A stretch of DNA of 64,000 nucleotides from Vreelandella venusta (GCF_007989605.1 NZ_BJUL01000002.1:62001-126000), one strand, 5' to 3'. Numbered from the stretch's first letter, positions 12,376 to 22,391 are shown. Notes: a model not told the origin generated them from the sequence alone. Numbers and translations are program-made.

Positions 12376-13758
12376 ATGTCATTGAACGATGAAGCCTTGC
12401 AGGAATTAAAAACCGAACTGCTCGACGAGTTGGCCAAGGAAGCGCCCAGTAAATCATTACTATCTTTGCGTTTGGCCGAAACCCGCTCGGCAGATATTGG
12501 TGAGGTAATTGAAGAGCTAATCGAAGACGATGAAGCGCTTTCGGCAGCGCTTGCCCTACTTGATATTCTTTCGACTGAGCGTGCTGCCAATGTCCTGGGT
12601 TATTTACCAGGAGAGAGCCAGCTTGAGGTCGTCGGTAAGCTGTCGGATACCCAGGTACTGAAGCTTCTTGAAGAGATGGGCTCCGATGAACGGGCCGACT
12701 TATTTAATCTCTTAGATGAGGACCGTCGAGAAGCGTTGTTACGCCGTATGGCTCATCAAGAGCGTGAAGATCTTAAACGCCTGGCAAGTTACGAAGAAGG
12801 TACGGCTGGCGCCATCATGACCTCTGACTATGTCGCCATAGCCAGTGGCATGACGGTGTCACAGGCCATGATGCGGGTTCGCCAAACGGCCCCAGATGCG
12901 GAAACGGTGTATCAGCTTTATGTACTCGACAGTAGTGGCCAGTTAATAGGCACTATGTCGCTGCGCCAACTGATGGTGGCACGCCCCGGGGCGTTAGTTG
13001 ATGACATTATGATTAAAGACGTTATCAGCACACCGGTCGATGCAGAGCAAGAAGAGGTGGCGCGCATTGTGGCTCGCTATGACCTGCTGGCATTGCCTGT
13101 GTTGGATGCTGATGGCCGTATGGTAGGCATCGTCACCCACGATGACGCCATGGACGTTGCCGAGTCGGAAGCCACCGAGGATATCCATAAAGGGATGTCT
13201 ATCGGCCAGTTAGAGGATGGTGTTAGCCGTGTGCCGCTATGGAGTCTTTACCGCAAGCGTGTTACCTGGCTGGTCCTGCTGGTATTTGCCAATCTTTTTT
13301 CAGGCGCTGGCATTGCTTACTTTGAGGACACGATTGCAGCCCAAGTTGCGCTGGTGTTTTTCCTGCCGCTACTGATTGGTAGTGGTGGTAACGCGGGAGC
13401 TCAGGCAGCGACGCTAATGGTACGCGGTATGGCAACTGGCGATATTGGCGTGAAAGACTGGAGTAAGATGCTAGGCCGTGAACTGCTGGTCGCTGGCTCT
13501 TTGGGCCTTACCATGGCAATTGCAGTCGCACCTATCGGGATTTTCCGTGGTGGTGAAGCGGTAGCCATCATTGTGGCGTTAAGCATGGTGACCATTGTTC
13601 TGTTTGGTAGCATGATCGGCATGTGCCTACCGTTTGTACTAGAGCGCTTTAAGGTCGATCCTGCCACTGCTTCAGCCCCGTTGGTAACCACGTTAATTGA
13701 TGCCTCTGGGGTATTGATTTACTTCACCATTGCCACCGCCATATTAGCAAACGTATAG
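12376..13758 (+). CDS. mgtE: Magnesium transporter MgtE
   Basis: MgtE is a Mg2+-gated Mg2+ channel of the inner membrane. The 460 residues show the standard layout: an acidic helical N-domain (about 1-130), two CBS domains (about 136-255, including DLLALPVLDADGRMVGIVTHDDAM), a connecting helix, then five membrane helices from about 285. The pore-region signature SGGNAGAQAATLMVRGMATGDI is intact. AAAGGGAGA precedes the ATG. It is transcribed after the atp terminator, so it has its own promoter, and it converges with the next gene 10 bp away. Confidence 0.95.
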   Translation: MSLNDEALQELKTELLDELAKEAPSKSLLSLRLAETRSADIGEVIEELIEDDEALSAALALLDILSTERAANVLGYLPGESQLEVVGKLSDTQVLKLLEEMGSDERADLFNLLDEDRREALLRRMAHQEREDLKRLASYEEGTAGAIMTSDYVAIASGMTVSQAMMRVRQTAPDAETVYQLYVLDSSGQLIGTMSLRQLMVARPGALVDDIMIKDVISTPVDAEQEEVARIVARYDLLALPVLDADGRMVGIVTHDDAMDVAESEATEDIHKGMSIGQLEDGVSRVPLWSLYRKRVTWLVLLVFANLFSGAGIAYFEDTIAAQVALVFFLPLLIGSGGNAGAQAATLMVRGMATGDIGVKDWSKMLGRELLVAGSLGLTMAIAVAPIGIFRGGEAVAIIVALSMVTIVLFGSMIGMCLPFVLERFKVDPATASAPLVTTLIDASGVLIYFTIATAILANV

Positions 13759-13768
13759 CTTGTGTTTA

Positions 13769-14962
13769 TTAACGCATGGCACTGCTGGCTGCGCGGGTAA
13801 TAAACATAACTTCTACGTGACCCAGCCACTCAATATCGCTGGCGAGCGCCTTTAGTTGGCTGGCTAGGCACTGGGGAGGCTGGTGTACGGAATCGCCAAT
13901 AATCAGCGATACCGACACTTTATCGTCCAAGTAGTGGAGTTGCAGCTCGGTTAATGTGCGCCAGACAGGGTGCATATACCAGCGCTCATTCAGCGCGGCT
14001 TCTACTTCGGGCCGCAGTGGCAGGCCGGGAAGGCGGCTGGGATCGCCTTCTCCGGCATCATCTTCGGGGTCAATGTGAAAAATAACATCGGTGAGCAACG
14101 GAAACTCATGCCGTAAGCGTCGACTTACTTCGTTGCCGATTTCATGGGCTTCAGACACGGTGATTTTTGGCCCCACCACCACATGTAAATCGACCATAAC
14201 CCAGCCTGCCGACTGGCGAGTGCGTAAGTCATGGACACTGTCGACTCCCGGAACGCTTTGAGCAACGTCATGCATTTGCCGTTGAACGCTTTCAGGTAGT
14301 GCGGTATCAACTAATTCTCTGGCTGACTCCCAAAGTAAATCCCAACCTACTTTGCCAACTAATAAGCCAACAATGATGGCGGCGACGGCATCTAGCCAGC
14401 CTAAACCAAACTGCGCACCAATTAATGCAACCAACACCACTGCGGTGGAGAGTGCATCGCTGCGCGAATGCCAAGCGTTTGCTTCCAGCAGCTTAGATTT
14501 AACGCGTTTAGCAACGCGCATGGTATAGCGAAAAATCCACTCTTTACTGAACAAGGCGATGACGGTAATCACAATAGCCACCAAGCCTGGAGCCTTAACC
14601 TCAGTACCACTAAACAAACGATCAAGGCTAGACCAGGCGATACCACCCGCCACAAAGATCAGTACGCTACCCAACAGTAACGTGGTTAGGGTTTCGATAC
14701 GGCCATGACCATAATGGTGATCATCGTCGGGTTCCTGGCGGCCGTAGTGAATAGCGGCTAGCACAAAGCCGTCGGTCACAAGATCTGAAAGTGAATGGAT
14801 ACCATCGGCAATCAACGCTGCCGAGCCTACCCAAAAGCCGACTACAACTTTAACAATGCTCAACAAGCCATCCAGCCAAGCGCCAATATAGGTAACACGC
14901 TTGGCTTCTCGGCTATCTAGCTCATGCTTGGGAACCACTGGAGATTCTACGGTCTGAGTCAT
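13769..14962 (-). CDS. Cation diffusion facilitator family exporter
   Basis: This CDF-family protein (397 residues) should export a divalent metal (Zn2+, Fe2+, Mn2+ or Cd2+) in exchange for protons. Membrane helices cover about residues 25-215. The metal-site pattern ADGIHSLSDLVTD in helix 2 and the loop DDDHHYGHGRIET are typical, and a cytoplasmic C-terminal domain follows (about 220-320) with a further ~75-residue tail. The start was placed at the ATG 14962 rather than a GTG at 15013, because AAGG lies upstream and the extra 17 residues look like leader sequence. Metal specificity cannot be read from the sequence by eye. Confidence 0.88.
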   Translation of the reverse strand: MTQTVESPVVPKHELDSREAKRVTYIGAWLDGLLSIVKVVVGFWVGSAALIADGIHSLSDLVTDGFVLAAIHYGRQEPDDDHHYGHGRIETLTTLLLGSVLIFVAGGIAWSSLDRLFSGTEVKAPGLVAIVITVIALFSKEWIFRYTMRVAKRVKSKLLEANAWHSRSDALSTAVVLVALIGAQFGLGWLDAVAAIIVGLLVGKVGWDLLWESARELVDTALPESVQRQMHDVAQSVPGVDSVHDLRTRQSAGWVMVDLHVVVGPKITVSEAHEIGNEVSRRLRHEFPLLTDVIFHIDPEDDAGEGDPSRLPGLPLRPEVEAALNERWYMHPVWRTLTELQLHYLDDKVSVSLIIGDSVHQPPQCLASQLKALASDIEWLGHVEVMFITRAASSAMR

Positions 14963-15161
14963 GAGGGACCTTGCTGGGGCACATGCTTCCAATAGCTGAC
15001 TATTGTAGCGCACAGTGCCTTAGCGCTATAGCTTCTTGTGAGTTTGCCCCTATGCTGGATGCGGACAATGAATTAAGGGATGTGTATCCTTAGCGCCATT
15101 GCGAGCGCATGAATGTCACAAAGCACATAAATATCATTAATAGTTAAGCACGGGATAACCC

Positions 15162-15962
15162 ATGGATTGGTTACAGGTAGTTGTGTTAGCGGTAGTTCAG
15201 GGGCTCACAGAATTTTTACCTATATCGAGTTCGGCTCATCTGATATTGGTACCTGTTTTGACTGCCTGGGAAGACCAGGGGCTTGCCTTTGATGTGGCGC
15301 TGCATCTTGGCAGTTTAAGTGCCGTTGTGATCTATTTTCGGCACGAAATTGGCAGAATGATCGCTAGCAGCTTGGCCGCACTTCGCGGCCAAGTGGTTAA
15401 TGATGATGCGATGTTGGCGTTTTGGGTCGTTATTGCCACCTTGCCAGTGTGTATTATCGGGTTTCTGCTTCACGATGTGATCTCAGGTTACATGCGCTCT
15501 ACGCTGATCATTGGTGCCAGTTTGATTGTTTTTGGTCTGCTACTCGGTTACGCAGACTGGAAAAAACGCGGCACGCGTAGCGAATACCAAATGACGTTAA
15601 AAGATGTGCTTATCATTGGCGGCGCTCAAGTATTGGCACTCATTCCAGGCACCTCGCGCTCAGGCATCACCATTACAGCGGCATTAATGGTGGGGATGAG
15701 CCGAGAGGGCGCAGCACGGTTTTCATTTCTACTGTCAATTCCTGTGATTGTGCTGGCGGGGGGGCTTGAGGCAATAAACTTACTGAAGGACCCTCAGTTA
15801 ATTGATATACCGGCCATGTTGGTGGGTACTTTACTCTCGGGTATTAGCGCCTATGTGTGTATCCACTACTTCCTGGTTGTGATTAAAAAGCTAGGCATGC
15901 AGCCATTTGTAGTATATCGGGTGCTGTTTGGTGCTTGGTTGCTATGGTTTTTCCACTTCTAG
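15162..15962 (+). CDS. uppP: Undecaprenyl-diphosphatase UppP (BacA)
   Basis: UppP removes a phosphate from undecaprenyl pyrophosphate in the membrane, recycling the lipid carrier of peptidoglycan synthesis; overproduction gives bacitracin resistance. The 266-residue polytopic protein has both active-site motifs: LTEFLPISSSAHL at residues 15-27 and PGTSRSGITITAAL in the middle. GGGATAACCC precedes the ATG. It is followed 62 bp later by apbE on the same strand, and glmU, another cell-wall gene, lies just beyond. Confidence 0.95.
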   Translation: MDWLQVVVLAVVQGLTEFLPISSSAHLILVPVLTAWEDQGLAFDVALHLGSLSAVVIYFRHEIGRMIASSLAALRGQVVNDDAMLAFWVVIATLPVCIIGFLLHDVISGYMRSTLIIGASLIVFGLLLGYADWKKRGTRSEYQMTLKDVLIIGGAQVLALIPGTSRSGITITAALMVGMSREGAARFSFLLSIPVIVLAGGLEAINLLKDPQLIDIPAMLVGTLLSGISAYVCIHYFLVVIKKLGMQPFVVYRVLFGAWLLWFFHF

Positions 15963-16024
15963 TTGTTTCAGTGATAGAGGTTTTCCATTGTTAACCCAGT
16001 GCGTTTTATTCAAGGAAAAATAAA

Positions 16025-17125
16025 ATGAAGATTAATTCTCGGTGGTTAAAATGTTCGGGATTATTGCTCATTGCTGCTGGGGCATTAATGGGGTGTTCAG
16101 AAAATGATCGGCCTTTAGATACCCCTGTTCGCTTTGAAGGCGGTATTTTTGGGACGTTTTATCAAGTCACCATTGCGGACCCGCTAACCCAAGGAGAGGC
16201 GAATGCACTGGAAGAAGGTTTCCTAGCGGAGCTCAACGACGTTGATCAAGCGATGTCGACTTACCGTGATGACGCCGAGCTTGTGGTGTTTAATGATGCT
16301 CCCCTTAATGAATGGCAACCGCTGTCTAACGAGTTAATTGAAGTACTTGCGATTAGCCACTCGGTATCAGAAGCAAGCAACGGCGCGTTTGATATTACCG
16401 TTGGCGATGTGGTCAATTTATGGAGTTTTGGCCCTGAGGCACGTCCTGAAGAGGTGCCTTCAGACGCGGAGCTTAGCGAACGCATGGCCACAATTGGCTA
16501 CGATGCAGTTGAAGTCGATACTCAGCTTATGCAGGCGCGACGCTCCCGTGATGTGTTTGCTGACTTATCGGGTGTGGCTAAGGGACATGGCACTGACCGC
16601 GTTGGGGCATACCTGGATCAGCAGGGGATTGAAAACTATCTGGTCAATATTGGTGGCGAATTAATTGCCCGTGGATACCGTGACTTAGAAGAACAAAGCC
16701 CTTGGCGTGTCGGGATTGAGGTACCCCATAACGGCGTACCAGAAGCGCAGCATGTTATTCCTCTTGAAAATATGTCGGTTGCAACATCGGGGGATTATCG
16801 CAACTATTTTGAAGTCGATGGTGAGCGTTTCTCCCACACTATCGATCCTCGCACCGGTCGGCCGGTTAAGCATCAATTAGCGTCCGTGTCGGTTTTTCAC
16901 CCCTCTAATGCATGGGCCGACGCGTGGTCCACGGCTATCTCAGTCGCAGGTAGCGAAGAAGGGATGCAGATGGCAATTGAGAATAATCTCAATGTATTGA
17001 TGTTAGTTAAAGAGAACGATCATTGGCGAAGCGTGGCCAGCCCCGCCTTCGTGGAATACTTCGATGAAGCGCTTATCGATGAACTGGGTATTGAAGCTTG
17101 GGAAGCTCCCACCGCCAACCGCTAA
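16025..17125 (+). CDS. apbE: FAD:protein FMN transferase ApbE (lipoprotein)
   Basis: ApbE moves FMN from FAD onto a threonine of periplasm-facing flavoproteins such as NqrB, NqrC and RnfG/D. The 366-residue product has a lipoprotein signal with lipobox LMGC (Cys24), so it should be anchored on the periplasmic face. Family landmarks are seen: FEGGIFGTFYQVTI, DQAMSTY, LSGVAKGHGTDRVGAYL, NIGGELIARG and SHTIDPRTGRPV. No nqr or rnf genes are in this window; its targets are probably encoded elsewhere. glmU starts 20 bp after its stop. Confidence 0.94.
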   Translation: MKINSRWLKCSGLLLIAAGALMGCSENDRPLDTPVRFEGGIFGTFYQVTIADPLTQGEANALEEGFLAELNDVDQAMSTYRDDAELVVFNDAPLNEWQPLSNELIEVLAISHSVSEASNGAFDITVGDVVNLWSFGPEARPEEVPSDAELSERMATIGYDAVEVDTQLMQARRSRDVFADLSGVAKGHGTDRVGAYLDQQGIENYLVNIGGELIARGYRDLEEQSPWRVGIEVPHNGVPEAQHVIPLENMSVATSGDYRNYFEVDGERFSHTIDPRTGRPVKHQLASVSVFHPSNAWADAWSTAISVAGSEEGMQMAIENNLNVLMLVKENDHWRSVASPAFVEYFDEALIDELGIEAWEAPTANR

Positions 17126-17144
17126 ACCGTTACAGGTGACTAAA

Positions 17145-18509
17145 ATGCAAGACCTTGATGTCGTTATCCTTGCCGCTGGAAAAGGCACACGTATGCGTTC
17201 ACAAATACCCAAAGTGCTGCATACGCTGGCAGGCAAATCGATGGTGCAACATGTGTTAGATACTGCCAATGGTCTTACGCCTACTCGCACGCATGTCGTG
17301 ATTGGCCACGGTGCTGACCAACTACGCGAAGCGCTGGCAGAGAGCAATGTAACGTTTGCGGTTCAGGAAGAGCAAAAAGGTACCGGCCATGCGGTTGCCC
17401 AAGCACAGTCTCAATTAGGTAATGGGAACGTGTTGGTTCTGTATGGCGATGTGCCTATGATCCGCCGTGAATCACTGATGGCACTTCTCAGCCACGTTGA
17501 TGAGCAGCACATGGGGCTGCTAACCGTTACGTTGGAAGATCCGTCTGGTTACGGACGTATTGTGCGCAATGATGACGGTGAGGCAGTGGCTATTATTGAG
17601 CAAAAAGATGCCAGTGCCGACCAGTTGGCCATTACCGAGTGCAATACCGGCATCATGGCGATGACCAGTGCTCAGCTTAAGCGGTGGCTACCACAGCTTT
17701 CTGCCGAAAATGCCCAGGGCGAGTACTATCTAACGGATGTGATTGCGATGGCGGCAAACGAAGGCATTAAAGTGTGTACTGCCCAGCCAGCCAGTGCCGT
17801 TGAAGTGGAAGGCGTGAATAACCGCTCACAAATGGCGCGTTTAGAGCGCGCTTATCAACTGCAGCAAGCTGAGACGTTAATGGCCCAAGGCGTTGCGTTG
17901 GCCGACCCGGAAAGAATTGATATACGCGGTAAGCTCACCTGTGGTCATGATGTGTTTATCGACGTGGGCTGTGTGTTTGAAGGTGACGTAGAGCTGGGTG
18001 AAGGGGTGCGGATTGGACCTTACTGCGTGATTAAAAACAGCACGATTGGCGCTGAAAGCGTTATCGACAGCCATAGTGTGATCGACACAACCGTCGCTGC
18101 TGGTTTGAACCAAGTTGGCCCCTTTGCACGGCTACGCCCTGGTACACGCCTAGCAGTCAAAGCCAAGGTAGGAAACTTTGTTGAGACCAAGAATGCTGAT
18201 GTTGGTGAAGGAAGTAAAATTAATCACTTAAGCTATGTTGGTGATGCCCGCTTAGGTCGTGATGTGAATGTTGGTGCAGGCACCATTACGTGTAATTATG
18301 ATGGTGTAAATAAACATCGCACCGAGATTGGTGATAACGCTTTTATAGGGTCTAACAGCGCCTTAGTGGCACCAGTGACGGTGGGTAAAGGAGCGACTGT
18401 AGGTGCAGGCTCCACCATTTGCAAAGATGTAGCAGAGCATGCGTTGGCGGTTACTCGCAGCAAGCAACTAGAAAAAGCGGGTTGGCCGCGCCCCGTTAAA
18501 AAAAGCTAA
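17145..18509 (+). CDS. glmU: Bifunctional GlmU (UDP-N-acetylglucosamine synthesis)
   Basis: GlmU acetylates glucosamine-1-phosphate and then uridylylates it, making UDP-GlcNAc for peptidoglycan and LPS. The 454 residues (E. coli 456) hold an N-terminal pyrophosphorylase with LAAGKGTRM at 9-17 and a C-terminal left-handed beta helix of hexapeptide repeats with GAGTITCNYDGVNKHRT. The ATG at 17145 was chosen over an upstream in-frame ATG at 17064 because the latter lies inside apbE and adds 27 residues with no family match. CAGGTGAC precedes the chosen start. Confidence 0.97.
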   Translation: MQDLDVVILAAGKGTRMRSQIPKVLHTLAGKSMVQHVLDTANGLTPTRTHVVIGHGADQLREALAESNVTFAVQEEQKGTGHAVAQAQSQLGNGNVLVLYGDVPMIRRESLMALLSHVDEQHMGLLTVTLEDPSGYGRIVRNDDGEAVAIIEQKDASADQLAITECNTGIMAMTSAQLKRWLPQLSAENAQGEYYLTDVIAMAANEGIKVCTAQPASAVEVEGVNNRSQMARLERAYQLQQAETLMAQGVALADPERIDIRGKLTCGHDVFIDVGCVFEGDVELGEGVRIGPYCVIKNSTIGAESVIDSHSVIDTTVAAGLNQVGPFARLRPGTRLAVKAKVGNFVETKNADVGEGSKINHLSYVGDARLGRDVNVGAGTITCNYDGVNKHRTEIGDNAFIGSNSALVAPVTVGKGATVGAGSTICKDVAEHALAVTRSKQLEKAGWPRPVKKS

Positions 18510-18555
18510 CTAGGTTATTTTCTAACTGAATTGTGAGCTTCTAACAGTGCTTTAC

Positions 18556-18583
18556 AAGATGCGGCTATTTGCCGCATCTTTAC
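18556..18583 (+). terminator. Probable terminator after glmU
   Basis: AAGATGCGGC (18556-18565) pairs perfectly with GCCGCATCTT (18571-18580) across a 5-nt loop. The T run is short (about three to four), so termination may be partial. Confidence 0.6.
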
Positions 18584-18664
18584 CTTGATCGCTGCGTTGC
18601 AGCACGTAATTAGTGTGCTTATCATCGTGGCGGTCTTTCTTAACCCTGCCAGGATCACTTTACT

Positions 18665-20131
18665 ATGAAACCACCTAACGTCCTTGCAATGCGGCAGTCT
18701 ACTTGCCGGTTTGCTTGGTTGTTGATCGCGCTATGTTTGTTTGCTTTTCCCACCCTCTCCTATGCCTCTTCTGGTTCTTTAGATCTTACCGCTTCGTTTG
18801 CAGGTATTGCCTCTGTTGTCATCTTCGTTCTTGCCTATGCCTTGGTAATGAGCGAAGAATTGATTCATATGCGCAAATCTAAACCAGTCCTGGTGGCCGC
18901 TGGGCTTATCTGGGCCCTGGTGGCGTGGGTCTATGTACAAGCGGGCATGCCGCAAGAAGCGGAAGCTGCTTTTAAAGAAACGCTGCTTGAATATACCGAG
19001 CTCTTGCTGTTCTTACTGGTAGCGATGACCTATATCAATGCCATGGAAGAGCGTCGTATCTTTGATGCCCTGCGGGCATGGCTAGTTCGCAGAGGCTTCA
19101 GCTATCGTAGCCTGTTTTGGATTACCGGCTGTCTTGCCTTTGGTATTTCTGCCATTGCCAACAACATGACCACGGCGATGTTGATGTGCGCGGTTGTGTT
19201 GAAGGTAGCCGAAGGTGATAAAAAGTTTATTAGTCTGTGCTGTGTCAACGTGGTGGTAGCATCAAACGCAGGCGGCGCGTTCAGCCCGTTTGGTGATATC
19301 ACCACGTTGATGGTGTGGCAGGCGGGTCAGGTACCATTTGGTGGTTTCTTTGCGCTATTGATGCCAGCCATCGTCAACTTTATGGTGCCAGCGGTGATTA
19401 TGAATTTCTTCATCGTTAATCGTCAGCCTGCATCGCTCAAAGAGAATGTTTGGCTTAAACGTGGGGCGCGGCGCATTATCGCGCTGTTTTTGATTACTGT
19501 GGCGATCTCAGTGCTGTGTCACTCGGTGCTTTATTTGCCCCCGGCAATGGGCATGATGTTTGGCCTTGGCCTGCTGCAGTTCTTTGGTTACTACCTACGC
19601 CGCAGCTTGCCGCGTTCCCTGGAGCGCAAACGTGAGCGTTACTCACGTCGCGGCGATTGGAAGAAGCTTGAGCAGCTGGGCAGCGTGGTGCCTTTTGATA
19701 TCTTCAGCCGTATTGCCCGCTCAGAGTGGGACACATTGTTATTCTTTTATGGGGTCGTGATGTGTGTTGGCGGCCTGGGTTTCATGGGCTATTTAAGTCT
19801 ATTGTCAGAAACCCTTTACGGTAGCTGGAACCCGGTGTGGGCTAACGTCGTGCTGGGGATGATTTCAGCGGTCGTTGATAACATCCCAGTGATGTTTGCG
19901 GTACTTTCCATGGCACCGGATATGTCGGAAGGCAACTGGTTGCTGATTACCTTAACCGCCGGTGTGGGCGGTAGTCTGCTTTCGATGGGATCTGCAGCGG
20001 GAGTGGCGTTAATGGGCCAAGCTCGGGGCATTTATACCTTTATGGGGCACATCCGCTGGGCTCCCGCTATTTTGCTGGGCTATGCCGCCAGCATCGTGGT
20101 TCATCTATGGATTAATGCAGCGCTGTTTTAA
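18665..20131 (+). CDS. nhaD: Na+/H+ antiporter, NhaD family
   Basis: NhaD-type antiporters (ion transporter superfamily) expel Na+ or Li+ in exchange for protons and are typical of halophiles and alkaliphiles. The 488-residue protein starts with a cleavable-looking signal (hydrophobic core LLIALCLFAFPTLSYA, about residues 19-34) and then has some 12 hydrophobic segments. Conserved segments include NNMTTAMLMC, SNAGGAFSPFGDITTLMVW and VDNIPVMFAVLSM, which carry the acidic and polar ion-path residues. A perfect 30-bp palindromic terminator follows. It fits the salt-adapted lifestyle suggested by the rest of the window. Confidence 0.92.
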   Translation: MKPPNVLAMRQSTCRFAWLLIALCLFAFPTLSYASSGSLDLTASFAGIASVVIFVLAYALVMSEELIHMRKSKPVLVAAGLIWALVAWVYVQAGMPQEAEAAFKETLLEYTELLLFLLVAMTYINAMEERRIFDALRAWLVRRGFSYRSLFWITGCLAFGISAIANNMTTAMLMCAVVLKVAEGDKKFISLCCVNVVVASNAGGAFSPFGDITTLMVWQAGQVPFGGFFALLMPAIVNFMVPAVIMNFFIVNRQPASLKENVWLKRGARRIIALFLITVAISVLCHSVLYLPPAMGMMFGLGLLQFFGYYLRRSLPRSLERKRERYSRRGDWKKLEQLGSVVPFDIFSRIARSEWDTLLFFYGVVMCVGGLGFMGYLSLLSETLYGSWNPVWANVVLGMISAVVDNIPVMFAVLSMAPDMSEGNWLLITLTAGVGGSLLSMGSAAGVALMGQARGIYTFMGHIRWAPAILLGYAASIVVHLWINAALF

Positions 20132-20160
20132 ATGAGCGGTTAATTCAGAGAGGTAAAACA

Positions 20161-20194
20161 AACGCCCCTTATCAATTGATAAGGGGCGTTTTGG
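20161..20194. terminator. Bidirectional terminator between nhaD and the CBS gene
   Basis: Positions 20161-20190 form a perfect 30-nt palindrome (15-bp arms AACGCCCCTTATCAA and its complement), flanked by short T/A runs. It lies between the convergent ends of nhaD and the CBS-domain gene and can serve both. Confidence 0.85.
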
Positions 20195-20233
20195 TAAAGG
20201 CTATTGGTGGACTTGGCCAATTAGTCTTCGAGA

Positions 20234-20851
20234 CTATAAATCGTGCCCGGTAATGACTTTGCAAATATCGGCAAAGCTACTAGCAGTTGGCACTGTTGAA
20301 GAGGTGACCTGCACCGTGGCTTTATTGCCCATGGCGTGTTGTATATCGGTGGCAGAAATAATGCCGCGCACGCTTAATGGTTGATTTTGTTTATGCTCAG
20401 TAATCAACAGGTGCTGTTCTGTAAAACGCTCCATGGAGAGCACAAGGTCTTCAATCGTTAATGAGTTAAGTTGCTCAAAGGGCATCGCACTAAGTTTTTG
20501 CCAGGGCGTCATAATCATATCGGCTGTAATTTCCGTACGATCAAGGTTTCTCTGCTGCATCGCCAAGTTAATACGCCGTGTTCCGATGACTTCTTTGGCG
20601 GTTAGCACACCAATGCAGTGGTTCGCTTTGTCGAGCACAAACAACAGGCGAACACCACCATGGCGCATTTTTAAATGGGCATCGTCGATGGGCATATCAG
20701 CGGATACTGACTGAGGCGTGACCTGAGTAAAATCTGTTAGCACCGACAGCGCAGGGCTTTCAGGTGTTAACTGCTTTGCTGTTGGCGTGATAAGCAGTGG
20801 CGTTTCACCGAACTGGATAAGGGGTTTGGGGGAGTGGACAAGCATATTCAT
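20234..20851 (-). CDS. CBS-domain protein
   Basis: This 205-residue soluble protein holds a pair of CBS motifs: the first around GGVRLLFVLDKANHCIGVLTAKEV (about 65-90), the second around TEQHLLITEHKQNQ..SVRGIISATDI (about 145-175). CBS pairs bind adenosyl nucleotides and sense energy state or ionic strength. No catalytic or transport domain is attached, so its partner is unknown. It lies between nhaD (convergent) and a sensor kinase gene (same strand, 102 bp upstream). The first of two near ATGs (20851) has CGGAG at a good distance. Confidence 0.85.
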   Translation of the reverse strand: MNMLVHSPKPLIQFGETPLLITPTAKQLTPESPALSVLTDFTQVTPQSVSADMPIDDAHLKMRHGGVRLLFVLDKANHCIGVLTAKEVIGTRRINLAMQQRNLDRTEITADMIMTPWQKLSAMPFEQLNSLTIEDLVLSMERFTEQHLLITEHKQNQPLSVRGIISATDIQHAMGNKATVQVTSSTVPTASSFADICKVITGHDL

Positions 20852-20953
20852 TCAGGGAATCTCCGTTATGTGAATCGATAGGTCGTTAACGGCATTGCCT
20901 ATCTTGTACTTTCACACTTGCACGGAATTCTTATGGGAATCTTAACAGCTCTC

Positions 20954-22366
20954 TTATGGCCGATTATTTTTTGGCTGGCGTTGTGATAGGGCATCCCGGA
21001 TAAAGGATGCGCGGACGCGCAGCCCACCATTTGGCGCGTCATCGAGTTGCAGGCTGCCTTGATGGCGTTTGACCAAGCGCTCGACAATCGATAGCCCCAA
21101 TCCCGCGCCAGCACTAGTCCCTGCACGTTGGAAACGCTCCATCACCCGGCTGCGTTGCGCTGCAGGGATACCGGGCCCTTGATCATCAACAGTGACGATA
21201 ACGTCTGTTGTCGATGCCTCAAGTGTGACCGTGATAGTACCTTGCGCAGGCGAGTGTTGAATGGCATTACCGACTAGATTTTGCACCAGGGTTTCGATAG
21301 CGCCGGGTTCTTCTTCTATTGCCCAGTTAGCTGAGTCATCCGCGTCCAGTAATAGATGTTGATGTCGCTCTGCGGCTAGCGGAGAGAGCTTTGCCAACGT
21401 TTCGCGCGTTTCATGTAATACATCGGAACAGCGATACTCGGGTAATGGTTCTTCTTCGGGGTCTAGGCGTGCCAGGGTTAATAGCTGAGAGACTAGCCGC
21501 GTTGAACGGGCCACACCGCTGCGTAAGTGGTGCAGGGCTTCCTCTCGGTCATCGGCGTTATCAGCAGTGAGTGCATTTTGCGCATGTAAATCAAGTACTG
21601 CCAAGGGGGTGCGTAGCTCGTGAGCCGCATCGGCAATAAAGCGTTTTTCGCGAATACGCAGTTGGCGGAGTCGTTCCAACAGCCGGTTTATGGCGCCAGA
21701 AATGGTTTCTAGCTCAAGGGGAAGTGGGTGAAGCGTCAGCGGTTTTAGGTGGTGGGGATCGCGGGCGCGGATTTGCTCTGCCATTCGTGATAAAGGAGCG
21801 AGTCCCCAGCCGATCGACCACCAAAGTAATAGTGTCAGTAACGGTAGGCCAATAAGATCAGGTAATAAGGTGCGTAGTGCCACTGTACTGATCAGTTCAC
21901 TCCGCGCGTCTTCTCGCTCGCCCACCACCACACGTTTGTCTGTGCCAGTAATTTCTAGAACGTAGATACGCCAGTCATGCTGGTTTACCGACAGCGTTGA
22001 ATAACCTGGAGGTTGCTGGGTAAGCGGTGTGTCGGGGGCGCTGGCGGAACGCAGCAAAAGGCGGTCGCCTTCCCAAAGCTGAAACGCCAGCTTGCTTTCA
22101 TAGCGATGGCCTGCAAAACGGTTATCGGAGCGCTCGGCACGTAGCAGCGCACCCTCCACACTATTTAATAAAAGCGTACGGTCGCTATCAGGCAGTGGTG
22201 CCTGTAGTAGCCCTTCTAGCAAACGGGCATTTTGTGCCAGGCTAGCATCATGAAGTTCTTCAATCTCATGGGCAGCATAGCGATAGCTAATAAAGCCAAT
22301 CACTAACATGCTCGTGCCAAACACAAGCAGCGCAAGCCCCAAGGTGCGCTGTCGAATAGAGCTCAT
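20954..22366 (-). CDS. Two-component sensor histidine kinase (QseC/PmrB type)
   Basis: This 470-residue inner-membrane kinase has helix 1 at about 9-31, a periplasmic sensor of about 130 residues, helix 2 at about 166-192, a HAMP linker, the phospho-acceptor motif ADAAHELRTPLAVL with His249, and an ATPase domain with NLVGNAIQHSP, DDQGPGIP and GLGLSIVERLV. It is encoded 25 bp after its response regulator. The architecture is that of EnvZ/QseC/PmrB-like kinases of the OmpR class; the signal is not evident. Confidence 0.93.
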   Translation of the reverse strand: MSSIRQRTLGLALLVFGTSMLVIGFISYRYAAHEIEELHDASLAQNARLLEGLLQAPLPDSDRTLLLNSVEGALLRAERSDNRFAGHRYESKLAFQLWEGDRLLLRSASAPDTPLTQQPPGYSTLSVNQHDWRIYVLEITGTDKRVVVGEREDARSELISTVALRTLLPDLIGLPLLTLLLWWSIGWGLAPLSRMAEQIRARDPHHLKPLTLHPLPLELETISGAINRLLERLRQLRIREKRFIADAAHELRTPLAVLDLHAQNALTADNADDREEALHHLRSGVARSTRLVSQLLTLARLDPEEEPLPEYRCSDVLHETRETLAKLSPLAAERHQHLLLDADDSANWAIEEEPGAIETLVQNLVGNAIQHSPAQGTITVTLEASTTDVIVTVDDQGPGIPAAQRSRVMERFQRAGTSAGAGLGLSIVERLVKRHQGSLQLDDAPNGGLRVRASFIRDALSQRQPKNNRP

Positions 22367-22391
22367 AGGCTTGCCTTGGGCAATTTAACCA

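Noticed and set aside
18581-18664. Possible Na+-type riboswitch before nhaD
   Set aside because: The leader is short and no conserved paired elements of such motifs were seen.
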